From positions 1-64,000 of the forward strand of contig NZ_JBNDNA010000015.1 of the NCBI RefSeq assembly GCF_049856175.1: a stretch of 64,000 nucleotides of DNA. Direction: 5' to 3'. Position 1 is the first letter of the stretch. Every line of letters begins with the position of its first letter. This DNA is from JB111 sp049856175. Lineage in GTDB: Bacteria; Actinomycetota; Actinomycetes; Actinomycetales; Actinomycetaceae. Below the pieces are notes generated by a model. The model had not been told where the DNA came from, did no database searches, and saw only the letters and a list, made by a program, of their open reading frames with translations. The position numbers and the translations under genes are program-made. Positions 43,926-53,031 of the stretch are shown here, one piece after another.

Positions 43926-44684
43926 TCAGGTTCGCGTGATTAGGGTCGTGTACCGGAACAGGCCGCGCGGGCCGTCGAGCCGGGAGTAGTCGTGCCACCG
44001 GGGCTGGTACGTGCCGCGGAGCTCGATCGGTGCTGCGCGGCCGCCGCTCTTCGTGCCCGGACCGGCGCCCGGCCCCCACTCGCGGACACCTTCGATGACC
44101 GCCCCCTCGTGGATCCGGAAGTCCTCGGCGTTCGTCGTCCCGCCATTCTTAGGGGGCGACCAGTAGCCGGGGTCGTTGGTGAGGACAACGAGCAGCGCGG
44201 AACGCCCCTGTTCCACGGCCACGAAGTCCTCGTTGCGTCGTAGGTCCTTGAGGCAGTCGTAGCCGCCGAGGTCCCGAGCGTCGTGACCAGGCAGCTGATA
44301 CTGCTCGTCGTCGACAGTTCCACGCCATGCGGCCTTGAGGTACTTGAGCTCCACCGCCGTCTGAGCGCCGGTCTGCGAGTCGGTGACCATCATGTCGAGA
44401 TGCACACCCGGCTTCACAGCGACCTCGAGCCGGACACGCGCCCCCGTCTCCTCCCGTACGGCCATCCCGAGGGCGAACTGAAAGTCCGCCTCCGAGTGGA
44501 ACACTCGCCGCTCGTGCGACAACAGGGGTACGACTGCCGCCACGACCTCGGCGTCGACCCTGCCCTTCCGCTTCTGGATCGAGCGCGCGGTCGAGGTGAT
44601 CGTGACCTCGTCCTCCACCCAGACGAAGCGGCTGCCCACTTCGCGATCGACGTCCTGCTCGGCGTCGTGCGGCTCGTCCACCAT
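43926..44684 (-). CDS. PD-(D/E)xK nuclease-like hypothetical protein
   Basis: 252 residues from ATG 44684; GTG 44699 five codons upstream is an alternative. I see a restriction-endonuclease-like core: helix with FHSEADFQFALGMAVRE, then a strand HLDMMVTD with the catalytic Asp, and AVELKYLKAAW with Glu-x-Lys, the order and spacing of a PD-(D/E)xK site. The rest includes a Tyr/Trp-rich C-terminus (GTYQPRWHDYSRL). The partner genes do not suggest a modification system: it lies between a sulfoquinovosidase-like gene and beta-glucuronidase. It could be a stand-alone DNA-acting defence or repair enzyme. Base composition appears a little less GC-rich than its neighbours, which might reflect transfer. 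Confidence 0.65.
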   Translation of the reverse strand: MVDEPHDAEQDVDREVGSRFVWVEDEVTITSTARSIQKRKGRVDAEVVAAVVPLLSHERRVFHSEADFQFALGMAVREETGARVRLEVAVKPGVHLDMMVTDSQTGAQTAVELKYLKAAWRGTVDDEQYQLPGHDARDLGGYDCLKDLRRNEDFVAVEQGRSALLVVLTNDPGYWSPPKNGGTTNAEDFRIHEGAVIEGVREWGPGAGPGTKSGGRAAPIELRGTYQPRWHDYSRLDGPRGLFRYTTLITRT

Positions 44685-44796
44685 TTCTCCATCCTGCACC
44701 GCTCGCTCAAGCGTCGCCCCCTGTCATGCGGCAGGCGCAGCCCCGCGACACACTGGCGGGGACCCTGGGCACGACACGATCGACGAAAGGGACGCC

Positions 44797-46605
44797 ATGA
44801 CGATCCGCCCGCAGGACACGGCCACCCGAGACTCGCGCCGACTCGACGGGATCTGGGACTTCGCCCTCGACCCTGACGGCCGCGGCCGGGACGAGCACTG
44901 GTTCGCCGGCCCGCTCCCCGACGCCCGCGACATGGCCGTGCCCGCCAGCTACAACGACCTTGTGCCGGACCCGGCCGTCAAGAACCACGTCGGCGACGCC
45001 TGGTACCAGCGCACCGTCCGGGTGCCGCGCGGCTGGGCGGGCGAGCGGATCGTCCTGCACCTGGAGTCGGCCACGCACCGCGCGACCGTCTGGGTCGACG
45101 ACGTCGAGGTCGTCTCCCACGAGGGCGGCTACACGCCGTTCGAGGCGGACGTCACCGAGCACGTCACCCCCGGTGGGACGTTCCGCCTGACGGTCGTGGT
45201 CAACAACGAGCTGAGCTTCCGGTCGATCCCGCCGGGCGTCGTCGAGGACACCGAGGACGGACGCCGCCAGACCTACTGGCACGACTTCTTCAACTACGCA
45301 GGTCTGCACCGCTCCGTCCGGCTCCACGCGACGCCGCACGACCACGTCACCGACGTCACCGTCGTCACCGGCCTGGACGGCTCCACGGGTACGGTCGACT
45401 GGTCCGTCCGCGCGTCGTCCCAGGCCACACCGACGGTTGCCGCCATCCTGCGCGACACCGCAGGCCGAGTCGTCGAGGAGGGGGACGCGGCACTCGTCGC
45501 CGGCAGTGCGTCGGGCACCCTCACCGTGCCCGACGTCCACAGGTGGGCGCCGGGCGACGGCTACCTCTACGACCTCGAGGTGCGCATCGTCGACGGCGAG
45601 GAGGTGCTCGACAGCTACCACCAGAGCGTCGGGATCCGCACGGTCGAGGTGCGCGGCACCGAGCTCCTCATCAACGGGGAGCCCTTCTACGTCCGGGGCT
45701 TCGGCATGCACGAGGACCACGACGTCATCGGCAAGGGGCACTCGGACGCCCACCTCGTCCATGACACCGAGCTGCTGCACTGGATCGGGGCGAACTCGCT
45801 GCGCACGTCGCACTATCCCTACAGCCAGGACGTGCTCGATCACGCGGACCGCCACGGGCTGGTGGTCATCGACGAGGTCGCCGCCGTCGGGCAGAACATG
45901 GGCCTGGGCGGCGGGATCTTCGGCGCCCAGGGCTACACGACCTTCTCACCGGAGACGATCAACGACGAGAGCCGCGAGGTGCACGCCCAGGCGATCCGGG
46001 AGCTGATCCACCGGGACAAGAACCACCCGAGCGTCGTGCTGTGGTCGATCGCCAACGAGCCCGAGTCGGACACGGAGCCGGCCGAGGACTACTTCCGGCC
46101 GCTGTTCGCGCTCACGCGCGAGCTGGACCCGACGCGCCCGGTGGGTTTCGTCAACGTCATGCTCGCGCCCCACGGGAAGTGCCGGGTCTCGCAGTTCGCC
46201 GACGTCCTCATGCTCAACCGCTACTACGGGTGGTACGTGCACACCGGGGAGCTGGCGGCCGCCGAGCGCGCATGGACGGCTGAGCTGGAGGCCTGGGCGG
46301 GCGACGGCAAGCCGATCATCGTCACCGAGTACGGCGCAGACACCCTGGCCGGACTCCACTCGGAGCCGGCAGAGCCGTGGAGCGAGGAGTACCAGGTCGC
46401 GTACCTGGAGATGAACCACAAGGTGTTCGACTCGATCGACGCCGTCATCGGCGAGCACGTGTGGAACTTCGCCGACTTCGCCACGAAGGCCGGCGTCATG
46501 CGGGTCGGCGGCAACAAGAAGGGCGTCTTCACCCGTGACCGCCGCCCGAAGACCGCCGCGCACGCCCTGCGCAGGCGCTGGCTCGCGGCCGACCGTCAGG
46601 GCTGA
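44797..46605 (+). CDS. uidA: Beta-glucuronidase (GH2)
   Basis: 602 residues, close to the 603 of E. coli UidA; ATG with GAAAGG upstream. Sugar-binding, immunoglobulin-like and TIM-barrel domains in that order. Catalytic Glu421 in IANEPES (acid/base) and Glu511 in VTEYGADT (nucleophile); the glucuronate-recognising Asn573-x-Lys575 motif (GNKKGVF) is present, separating it from GH2 galactosidases. No signal peptide, so cytoplasmic: it cleaves imported glucuronides. Its stop overlaps the convergent coiled-coil gene by 10 bp. Adjacent nuclease-like gene is divergent; no dedicated transporter is seen. Confidence 0.94.
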   Translation: MTIRPQDTATRDSRRLDGIWDFALDPDGRGRDEHWFAGPLPDARDMAVPASYNDLVPDPAVKNHVGDAWYQRTVRVPRGWAGERIVLHLESATHRATVWVDDVEVVSHEGGYTPFEADVTEHVTPGGTFRLTVVVNNELSFRSIPPGVVEDTEDGRRQTYWHDFFNYAGLHRSVRLHATPHDHVTDVTVVTGLDGSTGTVDWSVRASSQATPTVAAILRDTAGRVVEEGDAALVAGSASGTLTVPDVHRWAPGDGYLYDLEVRIVDGEEVLDSYHQSVGIRTVEVRGTELLINGEPFYVRGFGMHEDHDVIGKGHSDAHLVHDTELLHWIGANSLRTSHYPYSQDVLDHADRHGLVVIDEVAAVGQNMGLGGGIFGAQGYTTFSPETINDESREVHAQAIRELIHRDKNHPSVVLWSIANEPESDTEPAEDYFRPLFALTRELDPTRPVGFVNVMLAPHGKCRVSQFADVLMLNRYYGWYVHTGELAAAERAWTAELEAWAGDGKPIIVTEYGADTLAGLHSEPAEPWSEEYQVAYLEMNHKVFDSIDAVIGEHVWNFADFATKAGVMRVGGNKKGVFTRDRRPKTAAHALRRRWLAADRQG

Positions 46606-46886
46606 AGCAGCTCCAGTACGCGATCGAGCTTGGTGTCGACCGCGTCTACCTTGGTGTCGACCGTGCCCACCTTCGACTCCACCGACCCCACACGGCCATC
46701 GACCGCATCGACCTTGGACTCGATCGAGTCGAGCCGAGCGCCGTGTGCGGTGATGTCGTTGCTGATCTCGCCCAGGCGGTTGGTGTGACGCCGCTGGGTG
46801 AGGGAAATGGTCGAGAGCATCTCGTAGATGGCCTCGACGTCGTTGTCCAGCTGGCGCACCTTCTGCTCGATGCTCGTCGACGTCAT
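46596..46886 (-). CDS. Small coiled-coil protein
   Basis: 96 residues from ATG 46886, preceded by no strong RBS. The chain is built of heptads: MTSTSIEQKVRQLDNDVEAI, then a series of repeating V(D/E)xKV-type heptads (SIESKVDAVDGRVGSVESKV, then GTVDTKVDAVDTKLDRV). It probably forms a long homo-oligomeric coiled coil in the cytoplasm. The DNA is correspondingly repetitive (CTTGGTGTCGACCG units). Its 3' end overlaps the uidA 3' end by 10 bp, tail to tail. No function is assigned; the heptads are real but the role is open. Confidence 0.7.
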   Translation of the reverse strand: MTSTSIEQKVRQLDNDVEAIYEMLSTISLTQRRHTNRLGEISNDITAHGARLDSIESKVDAVDGRVGSVESKVGTVDTKVDAVDTKLDRVLELLQP

Positions 46887-47034
46887 GCCCACGACAGTAG
46901 CCCCGTCCGCGGGCCCGATCGAGGGGCGGCCGCCCGGCTGTGGACAACGTCCCGGCGCCGGGGCGATGTGGGCCGGACCACGTCTGGCGCGGCCGGGCAC
47001 CGCTGCTCCCCAGCCTCGCGGGACCGCCGTCGCA

Positions 47035-47802
47035 TCAGCGGATCGTGAACCCGCCGTCGACGACGAGGTCGGCGCCGTTGATCATCGCCGAGGCGTCGGA
47101 GGCGAGGAACACGGCGGCCGCGGCGATCTCCTCGGGGTACGCGAACCGGCCGTTCGGGATCTCGGCCTTGTGCGCGTCACCCTTCGGGCCCGCCCACGCC
47201 TTGCGGCCCATGTCGGTCAGGACGACGGTCGGCGAGATCGTGTTGACCGTGACCCCGCGGCCGCCCCACTCGTTGGCGAGGTTCTTCGTCAGGCCGATGA
47301 CGCCGAACTTCGAGGCGCCGTACGCCACGTGCTGGTCGAGCGCCACGCTCCCGCCCTGGGACGCCATGTTGATGACGCGTCCCTGACCGGCCTCGAGCAT
47401 GTGGCGGGCGACGGCCTGCGCGACGACGAACAAGCCCGTGAGGTTGATGTTGATCGTCGTGCGGAAGTCGTCGACGGAGAGTTCCTCGGCGGGGCCGAGG
47501 AGCGCGACGCCGGCGCTGTTGACGAGGATGTCGATGCGGCCGGTCTCGGCGACGACGGCGTCCACGGCCCGCCGGACGGAGGCCTCGTCGGAGACGTCGC
47601 ACTGCTGGGACACGCCGCCGTCGAGGTCGGCCACCTTCGCGGCTGCGGCATCGCCGTCGAGATCGAGGACGGCGATACGCGCACCCTTGGCGGCATACGC
47701 GTCGACGATCGCGGAGCCGATGCCGGCGGCGCCGCCAGTGACGAGAGCGACCTTTCCTGCCAGGTTGAAGTCGAGGTCGACGGTGGGAGCTGTCTCGGAC
47801 AC
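47035..47802 (-). CDS. Short-chain dehydrogenase/reductase
   Basis: 255 residues, classical SDR. GTG 47802 with GAAGGAG upstream. Rossmann TGGAAGIG, the NSAG motif in LVNSAGVA, Ser in INMASQGG, and catalytic YGASK; C-terminus SDASAMINGADLVVDGGFTIR. LDLDGD after strand 2 suggests NAD preference (acidic residue). Members of this type act on sugar alcohols and similar polyols, but nothing in the neighbourhood identifies the substrate. Alone between the coiled-coil gene and the type III PKS operon; possibly transcribed with the latter although 177 bp separate them. Confidence 0.88.
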   Translation of the reverse strand: MSETAPTVDLDFNLAGKVALVTGGAAGIGSAIVDAYAAKGARIAVLDLDGDAAAAKVADLDGGVSQQCDVSDEASVRRAVDAVVAETGRIDILVNSAGVALLGPAEELSVDDFRTTININLTGLFVVAQAVARHMLEAGQGRVINMASQGGSVALDQHVAYGASKFGVIGLTKNLANEWGGRGVTVNTISPTVVLTDMGRKAWAGPKGDAHKAEIPNGRFAYPEEIAAAAVFLASDASAMINGADLVVDGGFTIR

Positions 47803-47979
47803 GGGGGTCTCCTTCGGTCGGGCGGCGATGACGCGGCGACCGGCACTCGACCGGCGCCACTCCCACCGTCTCATCCGGGAGCCGGCGCTGCACCGTCGCG
47901 GCTCACGGCCCGCGCCGGACGCCCCCGAGCGCCGAGCCCTGAGCCCCGAGCCCCGAGCGCCGAGCACCGACGACGTCGC

Positions 47980-49026
47980 TCACCCCACCCGGCCGACCTC
48001 GCGGACGGCCGCGCCGAACACGCCGGGGAGGGCGCGCGCGAGCGGCACGAGCCGTCGTCGGACGGCCGGCACGCCGGTCGCGGTCAGCAGCGCCCGGGTG
48101 AGAATCCGGTGGCGGCGCACGATCCGCCGCCACTCCCGCTCGTACCGCTCCGGGTCGTCGTCGACCACTGCGCCTACCGCCGCCTCGGCCTGCGCCAGGG
48201 CGAGGGACAGCCCCTCCCCCGTGAGCGCGTCGACGTAGCCGCTGGCGTCACCGACCAGCAGCGTCCGGCCGGCCACCCGGCGCCGCGAGGCTTGCCCGAG
48301 CGGGCCCGCGCCGCGCACGGACGAACGTGGGCCTCCCCCGCCCGCACCCGGGCCGCCGATGCGTTCGACCAGCTCCGGGAACGCCGCGAGGTGCTCCGCA
48401 TAAGGTCGCCGCGTCGAGGTGAGGATCGCGATCCCGACCTCGTCCGGTCCGACGGGCGTCACGTACGCCTCGGCGTCGGCGGCCCAGTGCACCTCGACCC
48501 GATCGGTCCAGGGCGCCACCGCCACGTGCTGCCGCAGCCCGTAGCGGCGCGGGCCGCGGACCGCCGCGTCCAGTCCCAGCGCTCGCCGCAGGGGCGAGTG
48601 CAGCCCGTCAGCCACGACGAGGTGACGCGCCGGGCGCCCGTCGGCCACGACACCCTCCCGGTGCGCCACGACGTCGCGCACACGCCCGGCCTCGATCGGC
48701 ACGCCCGCCTCCCGCACGGCGTCGAGCAGGGCCGCGTGCAGGATCGTGCGACGCACCCCGCGTCCGGGAGCGCCGTCGGCGAAGTCCGCCTCGGCGGTGA
48801 CCGTCCCCGCGCAGTAACGGATCCCCCGGAGCTCCCGTCCCGCAGGCTCGACCCCGAGATCGAGCAGCCGGCTGAGCGCGGCCGGCATGAGCCCCTCGCC
48901 GCAGGCCTTGTCGATGACGCCGGCCCGGGGTTCGATCACCACCGTGCTCAGGCCCGCCCGGGCGGCGAGCAGCGCGGTCGCGAGGCCCGCGGGTCCCCCA
49001 CCGGCGACGAGCAGGTCGAGGGTCAC
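47980..49026 (-). CDS. FAD-dependent monooxygenase/hydroxylase, SrsC-type
   Basis: 348 residues, GTG overlapping the methyltransferase stop (GTGA). N-terminal FAD fold LLVAGGGPAGLATALLAARAG, ACGEGLMP, and the second FAD motif LLVGDASGYVDALTGEG as in group A flavin monooxygenases and geranylgeranyl-reductase relatives. In the Streptomyces griseus srs operon a type III PKS, a methyltransferase and a flavin hydroxylase make methylated alkylquinones; gene order and families here match that set. I infer oxidation of the resorcinol ring to a quinone. The last gene of the three-gene operon. Confidence 0.82.
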   Translation of the reverse strand: MTLDLLVAGGGPAGLATALLAARAGLSTVVIEPRAGVIDKACGEGLMPAALSRLLDLGVEPAGRELRGIRYCAGTVTAEADFADGAPGRGVRRTILHAALLDAVREAGVPIEAGRVRDVVAHREGVVADGRPARHLVVADGLHSPLRRALGLDAAVRGPRRYGLRQHVAVAPWTDRVEVHWAADAEAYVTPVGPDEVGIAILTSTRRPYAEHLAAFPELVERIGGPGAGGGGPRSSVRGAGPLGQASRRRVAGRTLLVGDASGYVDALTGEGLSLALAQAEAAVGAVVDDDPERYEREWRRIVRRHRILTRALLTATGVPAVRRRLVPLARALPGVFGAAVREVGRVG

Positions 49027-49580
49027 GACGGGCCGGCCACACCGGTCGGGTCGCCGAGCTCGGTCAGCGCCCGGTTCTCGGTGCGGATCCGCACGGTCAG
49101 CAGCGCCGCGTTCGCCACGCTGAACACGAGCGCCGTGACCCACGCCGTGTGCACGAGCGGCAGCGCGAACCCCTCGACGACGACGGCCACGTAGTTCGGG
49201 TGCCTGAGCCACCGCAGCCGGTAGGGCCCGCGGGCCACGAGCGTCAGGCCGGGGACGATGATGACCCGGGTGTTCCACTGGTGCCCCAGCGAGGCGATGC
49301 ACCACCAGCGCAGACCCTGCGCCGCCAGGGCGAGCGCGAGCATCGACCAGCCCAGGACGGGCACGAAGTCGGGGCGGAGCGTCCACACCTCGACGAGGCA
49401 CCCGAGCAGCAGCCCCGTGTGCAGCACCACCATCACCGGGTAGTGGCCGACCCCGTGCTCGCGCCCCCCGCGCGCAAAGCTCCAGCGCGCGTTGCGCCTG
49501 GCGACGACGAGTTCGGCCACACGCTCCGCGCCGACAGTGAGCACGAGCGCGGTGAAGAGCAGCAGGCTCGTCCCGGTCAC
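49023..49580 (-). CDS. Isoprenylcysteine carboxyl methyltransferase-like membrane methyltransferase (SrsB-type)
   Basis: 185 residues, several transmembrane helices. ICMT signature in its C-terminal half: LGHQWNTRVIIVPGLTLVARGPYRLRWLRHPNYVAV, with the SAM-binding RHPNY motif and a following PL. Overlaps both neighbours by GTGA, so it is tightly coupled to the PKS and FAD genes. In srs-type clusters this enzyme O-methylates the phenolic lipid. Because the substrate is a membrane-embedded alkylphenol, location in the membrane is logical. Confidence 0.85.
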   Translation of the reverse strand: MTGTSLLLFTALVLTVGAERVAELVVARRNARWSFARGGREHGVGHYPVMVVLHTGLLLGCLVEVWTLRPDFVPVLGWSMLALALAAQGLRWWCIASLGHQWNTRVIIVPGLTLVARGPYRLRWLRHPNYVAVVVEGFALPLVHTAWVTALVFSVANAALLTVRIRTENRALTELGDPTGVAGPS

Positions 49581-50677
49581 GGTGCCTCCGGCATGCGCAG
49601 CAGCACGACCTCGAGGCTGAAGCCCGGGCCCATCGCCATCATCACCCCGTACGAGCCGGGCGCGGGCGGTCGCCGGTCGAGGGTGTCCCGCAGGATGTGC
49701 AGCACCGACGCCGAGGACATGTTGCCGACGCGCCGCAGCGAGTCGGTGGTCAGCGCGAGCGCCTCGGGGCCGAGGCCGAGCGCCTCGACCAGCGCGTCGA
49801 TGACCTTGGGGCCGCCCGGGTGGCACACCCACCAGCCGACGTCACGGACGCCGAGCCCGTGGTCCCGAAGGAACGCGGCGACGTCCTCACCCACGTGGCC
49901 GCGGACGAGGTCGGGCACCTCGGCGCCGAGGACGATCCGCAGACCGGTCGACCGCACGTCCCATCCCATGACGTCCTGCGTGCCGCCGTACAGGCGGCTC
50001 AGGCTGTCGACGACGACGGGGCCGGCGGCGCTGTCCAGCGCGGCGGCACCGTCGCCGGACGCGAGCGGGTGCTCGTCGCCGACCATGACGACGGCGGCGG
50101 CGCCGTCGCCGAACAGCCCGCTCGCCACCAGGTTGGCCGGGGAGGCGTCGCCACGCTGGATCGTCAGGGAGCACAGCTCGACGGAGAGCAGGACGGCGAC
50201 GCCCCGCGGGCGCCCCTTCAGCAGGTCGTGCACGCGCGCGATGCCGGCCGCGCCACCCATGCAGCCCAGCCCGATCATCGGTACCCGGACGACGTCGTCA
50301 CGAAGTCCGACGCGCGCGGCGACGCGTGCCTCGATCGACGGCACCGCGAGCCCGGTGACGGTGGTGGAGACGACGAGGTCGACGTCCCCGGGCCGCAGCC
50401 CGGCGCGCTCGAGAGCGCCGGTCACCGCCTCGGAGCCGAGCTCCAGCGCGGCGCCGATGAAGGCGTCGTTCGCGGCGCCGAAGTCTGTCAGGGCCGCGTA
50501 CTCCTCGAGCGGCAGAGCGACCTGACGCTGGTCGACGCCGCAGTTCGCGTGGATCCTGCGGAGCAGCTTCTCGGTGGCGCCGTCGACGCCGATGACCTCG
50601 ACCAGGGCGTCCGCGAGCCGCTGCTGCGCGTAGCGGTGCTCCGGCAGCACGGGTTCGACAGCGACGACGCTGGTCAT
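49577..50677 (-). CDS. Type III polyketide synthase (alkylresorcinol/alkylpyrone synthase-like)
   Basis: 366 residues, chalcone-synthase fold: catalytic Cys139 in MIGLGCMGGAAG, His in WWVCHPGGPKV, Asn in GNMSSASV, and the terminal GPGFSLEVVLL. Such bacterial enzymes extend fatty acyl starters with malonyl units and cyclise them to resorcinols or pyrones. First gene of the three-gene leftward operon, divergent from a UbiA-type gene across 98 bp. The starter cannot be read from the sequence. Confidence 0.92.
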   Translation of the reverse strand: MTSVVAVEPVLPEHRYAQQRLADALVEVIGVDGATEKLLRRIHANCGVDQRQVALPLEEYAALTDFGAANDAFIGAALELGSEAVTGALERAGLRPGDVDLVVSTTVTGLAVPSIEARVAARVGLRDDVVRVPMIGLGCMGGAAGIARVHDLLKGRPRGVAVLLSVELCSLTIQRGDASPANLVASGLFGDGAAAVVMVGDEHPLASGDGAAALDSAAGPVVVDSLSRLYGGTQDVMGWDVRSTGLRIVLGAEVPDLVRGHVGEDVAAFLRDHGLGVRDVGWWVCHPGGPKVIDALVEALGLGPEALALTTDSLRRVGNMSSASVLHILRDTLDRRPPAPGSYGVMMAMGPGFSLEVVLLRMPEAP

Positions 50678-50775
50678 CCCGCCAGGCTAACGCCGCAGTA
50701 GTCGAGCTGCCCGATGGTGACCGGCGGCCGCCAGTAGCCGGCGGGGGAACGTGGGCGGCTGGTTACGCTCGGCCC

Positions 50776-51576
50776 ATGCGGACCGCCGTCGCGCTCGTCC
50801 GGGCGTGCCACCCCGGGCCGACCGCGGCCGTCACGGTGCTCGCCGCGCTGCTGGCCGTCACGGCCGGGCACTCGGCCGGGCAGGCGGCACTCGTCGCGAC
50901 CGCGGTGCTCGCCGGGCAGCTCACGGTGGGGTGGTCGAACGACCTCGTCGACGCCGACCGCGACGTGGCGACCGCTCGCCGGGACAAGCCGCTCGTCACC
51001 GGCGAGATCACGCGGGCGGCGCTGCGCCGCGCGCTGGTTCTCGCCTCGGCGGCCTGCGTCGCGCTGTCCCTGGCGGTCGGTCTGCTCGCCGGACTCGTGC
51101 ACCTGACCCTCGTCGCCGCCGCGTGGGCATACAACCTCGGGCTCAAACGCACCGTGTGGTCGTGGCTGCCGTACGTGGTGGCGTTCGGGCTCCTACCCGC
51201 GTTCTCCTGGCTCGCCCTCGATCCGCCGGCGATGCCGCCGTGGTGGGTGATGGTCGTCGGCTCGGTCCTGGGGTTCGGCGCGCACCTGCTCAACACGCTG
51301 CCCGACCTCGACGACGATGCGCGCACCGGCGTGCGTGGGCTGCCGCACCGCCTCGGCGCCCGCCGCTCGAGCGTGCTGGCGGTCGTCGCGCTCGTCGCCG
51401 GCACGGCGGTCGTCGTGCTCGGGCCCGCCGGCACCGGTCCGTGGTGGGGATGGGCGGTCCTCGCCATGAGCGTGCTGCTGTCGGTCGGCGCGCTCGTGCT
51501 CGGCGGGCGGGCGCCGTTCCGCGCGGCACTGGTCATCGCGCTCCTGGACGTCGTCCTGCTCGTCGCGCGGAGCTGA
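50776..51576 (+). CDS. UbiA-family prenyltransferase
   Basis: 266 residues, about eight to nine transmembrane helices. The two Asp-rich Mg-binding motifs are visible: NDLVDADRD in the first cytoplasmic loop and DLDDDARTG in the second. It attaches an isoprenoid chain to an aromatic acceptor in the membrane. Its divergent position against an alkylresorcinol-type operon makes the phenolic lipid a possible acceptor, an inference. Ends 8 bp from the convergent pdxR gene. Confidence 0.88.
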   Translation: MRTAVALVRACHPGPTAAVTVLAALLAVTAGHSAGQAALVATAVLAGQLTVGWSNDLVDADRDVATARRDKPLVTGEITRAALRRALVLASAACVALSLAVGLLAGLVHLTLVAAAWAYNLGLKRTVWSWLPYVVAFGLLPAFSWLALDPPAMPPWWVMVVGSVLGFGAHLLNTLPDLDDDARTGVRGLPHRLGARRSSVLAVVALVAGTAVVVLGPAGTGPWWGWAVLAMSVLLSVGALVLGGRAPFRAALVIALLDVVLLVARS

Positions 51577-51583
51577 CCGCCGC

Positions 51584-52945
51584 TCAGCGACCCGCCACCG
51601 CTCCGCAGGCCGCCGCGACGTCGTCCGCCAGGGCCTGCGCGGCGTCGTCGTCGAGGTGGTGCACGGTCAGACGCAGGTGCCAGGACGGGTCGGCGTCGTC
51701 GATCGCGAACTCGTCCCCGGTGCGGGCGAGCCAGCCGCGCCGCATGAGGTGCTCCGACACGTCGCGGGCGGGCCCGGGCAGCGGCACCCAGAGGCTGAGG
51801 CCGTCGGAGCCAGGTACGTCGATGCCGTGCGCGGCCAGGCGGGCGGTGAACGCCGCGTTGCGGTCGGCGTAGTGGACGGCCGCGCGCTCGATGGTGCGCC
51901 GGGCGGCGTCGTCGGTGAGCAGTGCGTGCGCGAGGCGCTGGAGGATGTGGCTGACCCACGTGGTGCCGGGGCTCAGGCGCATCGCGAGGCGGTCGGCGGT
52001 CTCGGGGTCCGTGGCGGTCAGGGCCAGCGACATGTCGGGGCCGAGGAACTTGGAGACCGACCGGATCAGGGCCCAGCGCCGGTGGTCCGGGCCGACGATC
52101 GTGCGGAACGGCCGCCTGGACAGCAGCGAGTAGTGGTCGTCCTCGACGACGAGCACGTAGGGGTGCTCCGCGAGCAGCTCGCGCAGCGCGGCCGCGCGCG
52201 ACTCGCTCAGGCTCGCGCCGGTGGGGTTCTGCGCCCGGGGCGTGCACACGACGGCGCGGACGCCGCTCTCGAGGGCGGCCCGCAGCCCGTCGACGGTCAT
52301 CCCCTCCGCATCCACCGGCACCGGGACGGGCCGGTACCCGGCGAGCCGCACGGTGCGGATGGTGGCCAGGAAGCACGGGTCCTCGAGCGCGACGGCGTCG
52401 TCCCGGGTCAGCGCCTGCGCCAGGAGGCGCTCGACGGCGTCGAAAGCCCCGCTCGTCACCGTGAGGCGGCGCTCCCCCGCGGCCCCGACGTCGGGGTCGA
52501 GCCAGCCGCGCGCCAGGTCCTCGAGCCCGGCGTCGACGACGGGCTCGCCGTACATCACGGGCCTGCTCGACAGGGCGGCGAGCGCCGGACCGGGGTCGGG
52601 GACGTGCGCGGGGTCGGGGTTGCCGGTGGCGACGTCGCGCAGGACGGTGTCTGCGGCGTAGCCCTCCTGCGCGACGGCGGAGCGACCTGCCACCTGCGTG
52701 CCTGCCCGGCCGCGGGTGACGACGAGCCCGGCCTGCCCGAGCTGGCGGTAGGCGGCGACGACCGTGTTGCGGTTGACGCCGAGCCGGTCGGCGAGCGTCC
52801 GCACCGACGGGAGCTGCACGCCCGGACGCAGGCCGCCGCGTTCCACGAGGTCGCGCACGCTGTCGACGATCTCCGCCGCCGTCCCGCCCCGGATCTCCGC
52901 CGAGGTCTGCCCCGCGGCGGCCCCGGCGATCTCACCTGTCGTCAT
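51584..52945 (-). CDS. pdxR: MocR/PdxR-type GntR regulator with aminotransferase domain
   Basis: 453 residues: N-terminal GntR winged helix (about 20-90, with LPSVRTLADRLGVNRNTVV) joined to a fold-type I aminotransferase-like domain with PLP-binding motifs (TSGAFDAVERLLAQAL, CTPRAQNPTGASLS, RSVSKFLGPDMSLA with the Lys). These regulators sense PLP and control pdxS/pdxT; here it is divergent from pdxS across 86 bp, as usual. CCTAG repeats (52956 and 52984, 28 bp apart) in the gap could be its sites. Confidence 0.9.
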   Translation of the reverse strand: MTTGEIAGAAAGQTSAEIRGGTAAEIVDSVRDLVERGGLRPGVQLPSVRTLADRLGVNRNTVVAAYRQLGQAGLVVTRGRAGTQVAGRSAVAQEGYAADTVLRDVATGNPDPAHVPDPGPALAALSSRPVMYGEPVVDAGLEDLARGWLDPDVGAAGERRLTVTSGAFDAVERLLAQALTRDDAVALEDPCFLATIRTVRLAGYRPVPVPVDAEGMTVDGLRAALESGVRAVVCTPRAQNPTGASLSESRAAALRELLAEHPYVLVVEDDHYSLLSRRPFRTIVGPDHRRWALIRSVSKFLGPDMSLALTATDPETADRLAMRLSPGTTWVSHILQRLAHALLTDDAARRTIERAAVHYADRNAAFTARLAAHGIDVPGSDGLSLWVPLPGPARDVSEHLMRRGWLARTGDEFAIDDADPSWHLRLTVHHLDDDAAQALADDVAAACGAVAGR

Positions 52946-52979
52946 CGGGTCCGAGCCTAGTGGCGGACGGGTTACGCTT

Positions 52980-53011
52980 TTGACCTAGGCCAATCATCGG
53001 CCGTGTCTACA
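52980..53011 (+). promoter_or_regulatory. Candidate pdxS promoter region
   Basis: TTGACC at 52980-52985 is a clear -35; the -10 is unclear (TGTCTA at 53004, 18 bp spacing). The -35 overlaps one of two CCTAG repeats. RBS GGAAGG lies before the pdxS ATG. Confidence 0.4.
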
Positions 53012-53031
53012 CATCGCACGGAAGGTTCGTC

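Noticed and set aside
47932..47970. CGAGC(G/C)C run upstream of the FAD gene as a regulatory array
   Set aside because: Looks like simple low-complexity slippage; no dyad or consistent spacing.
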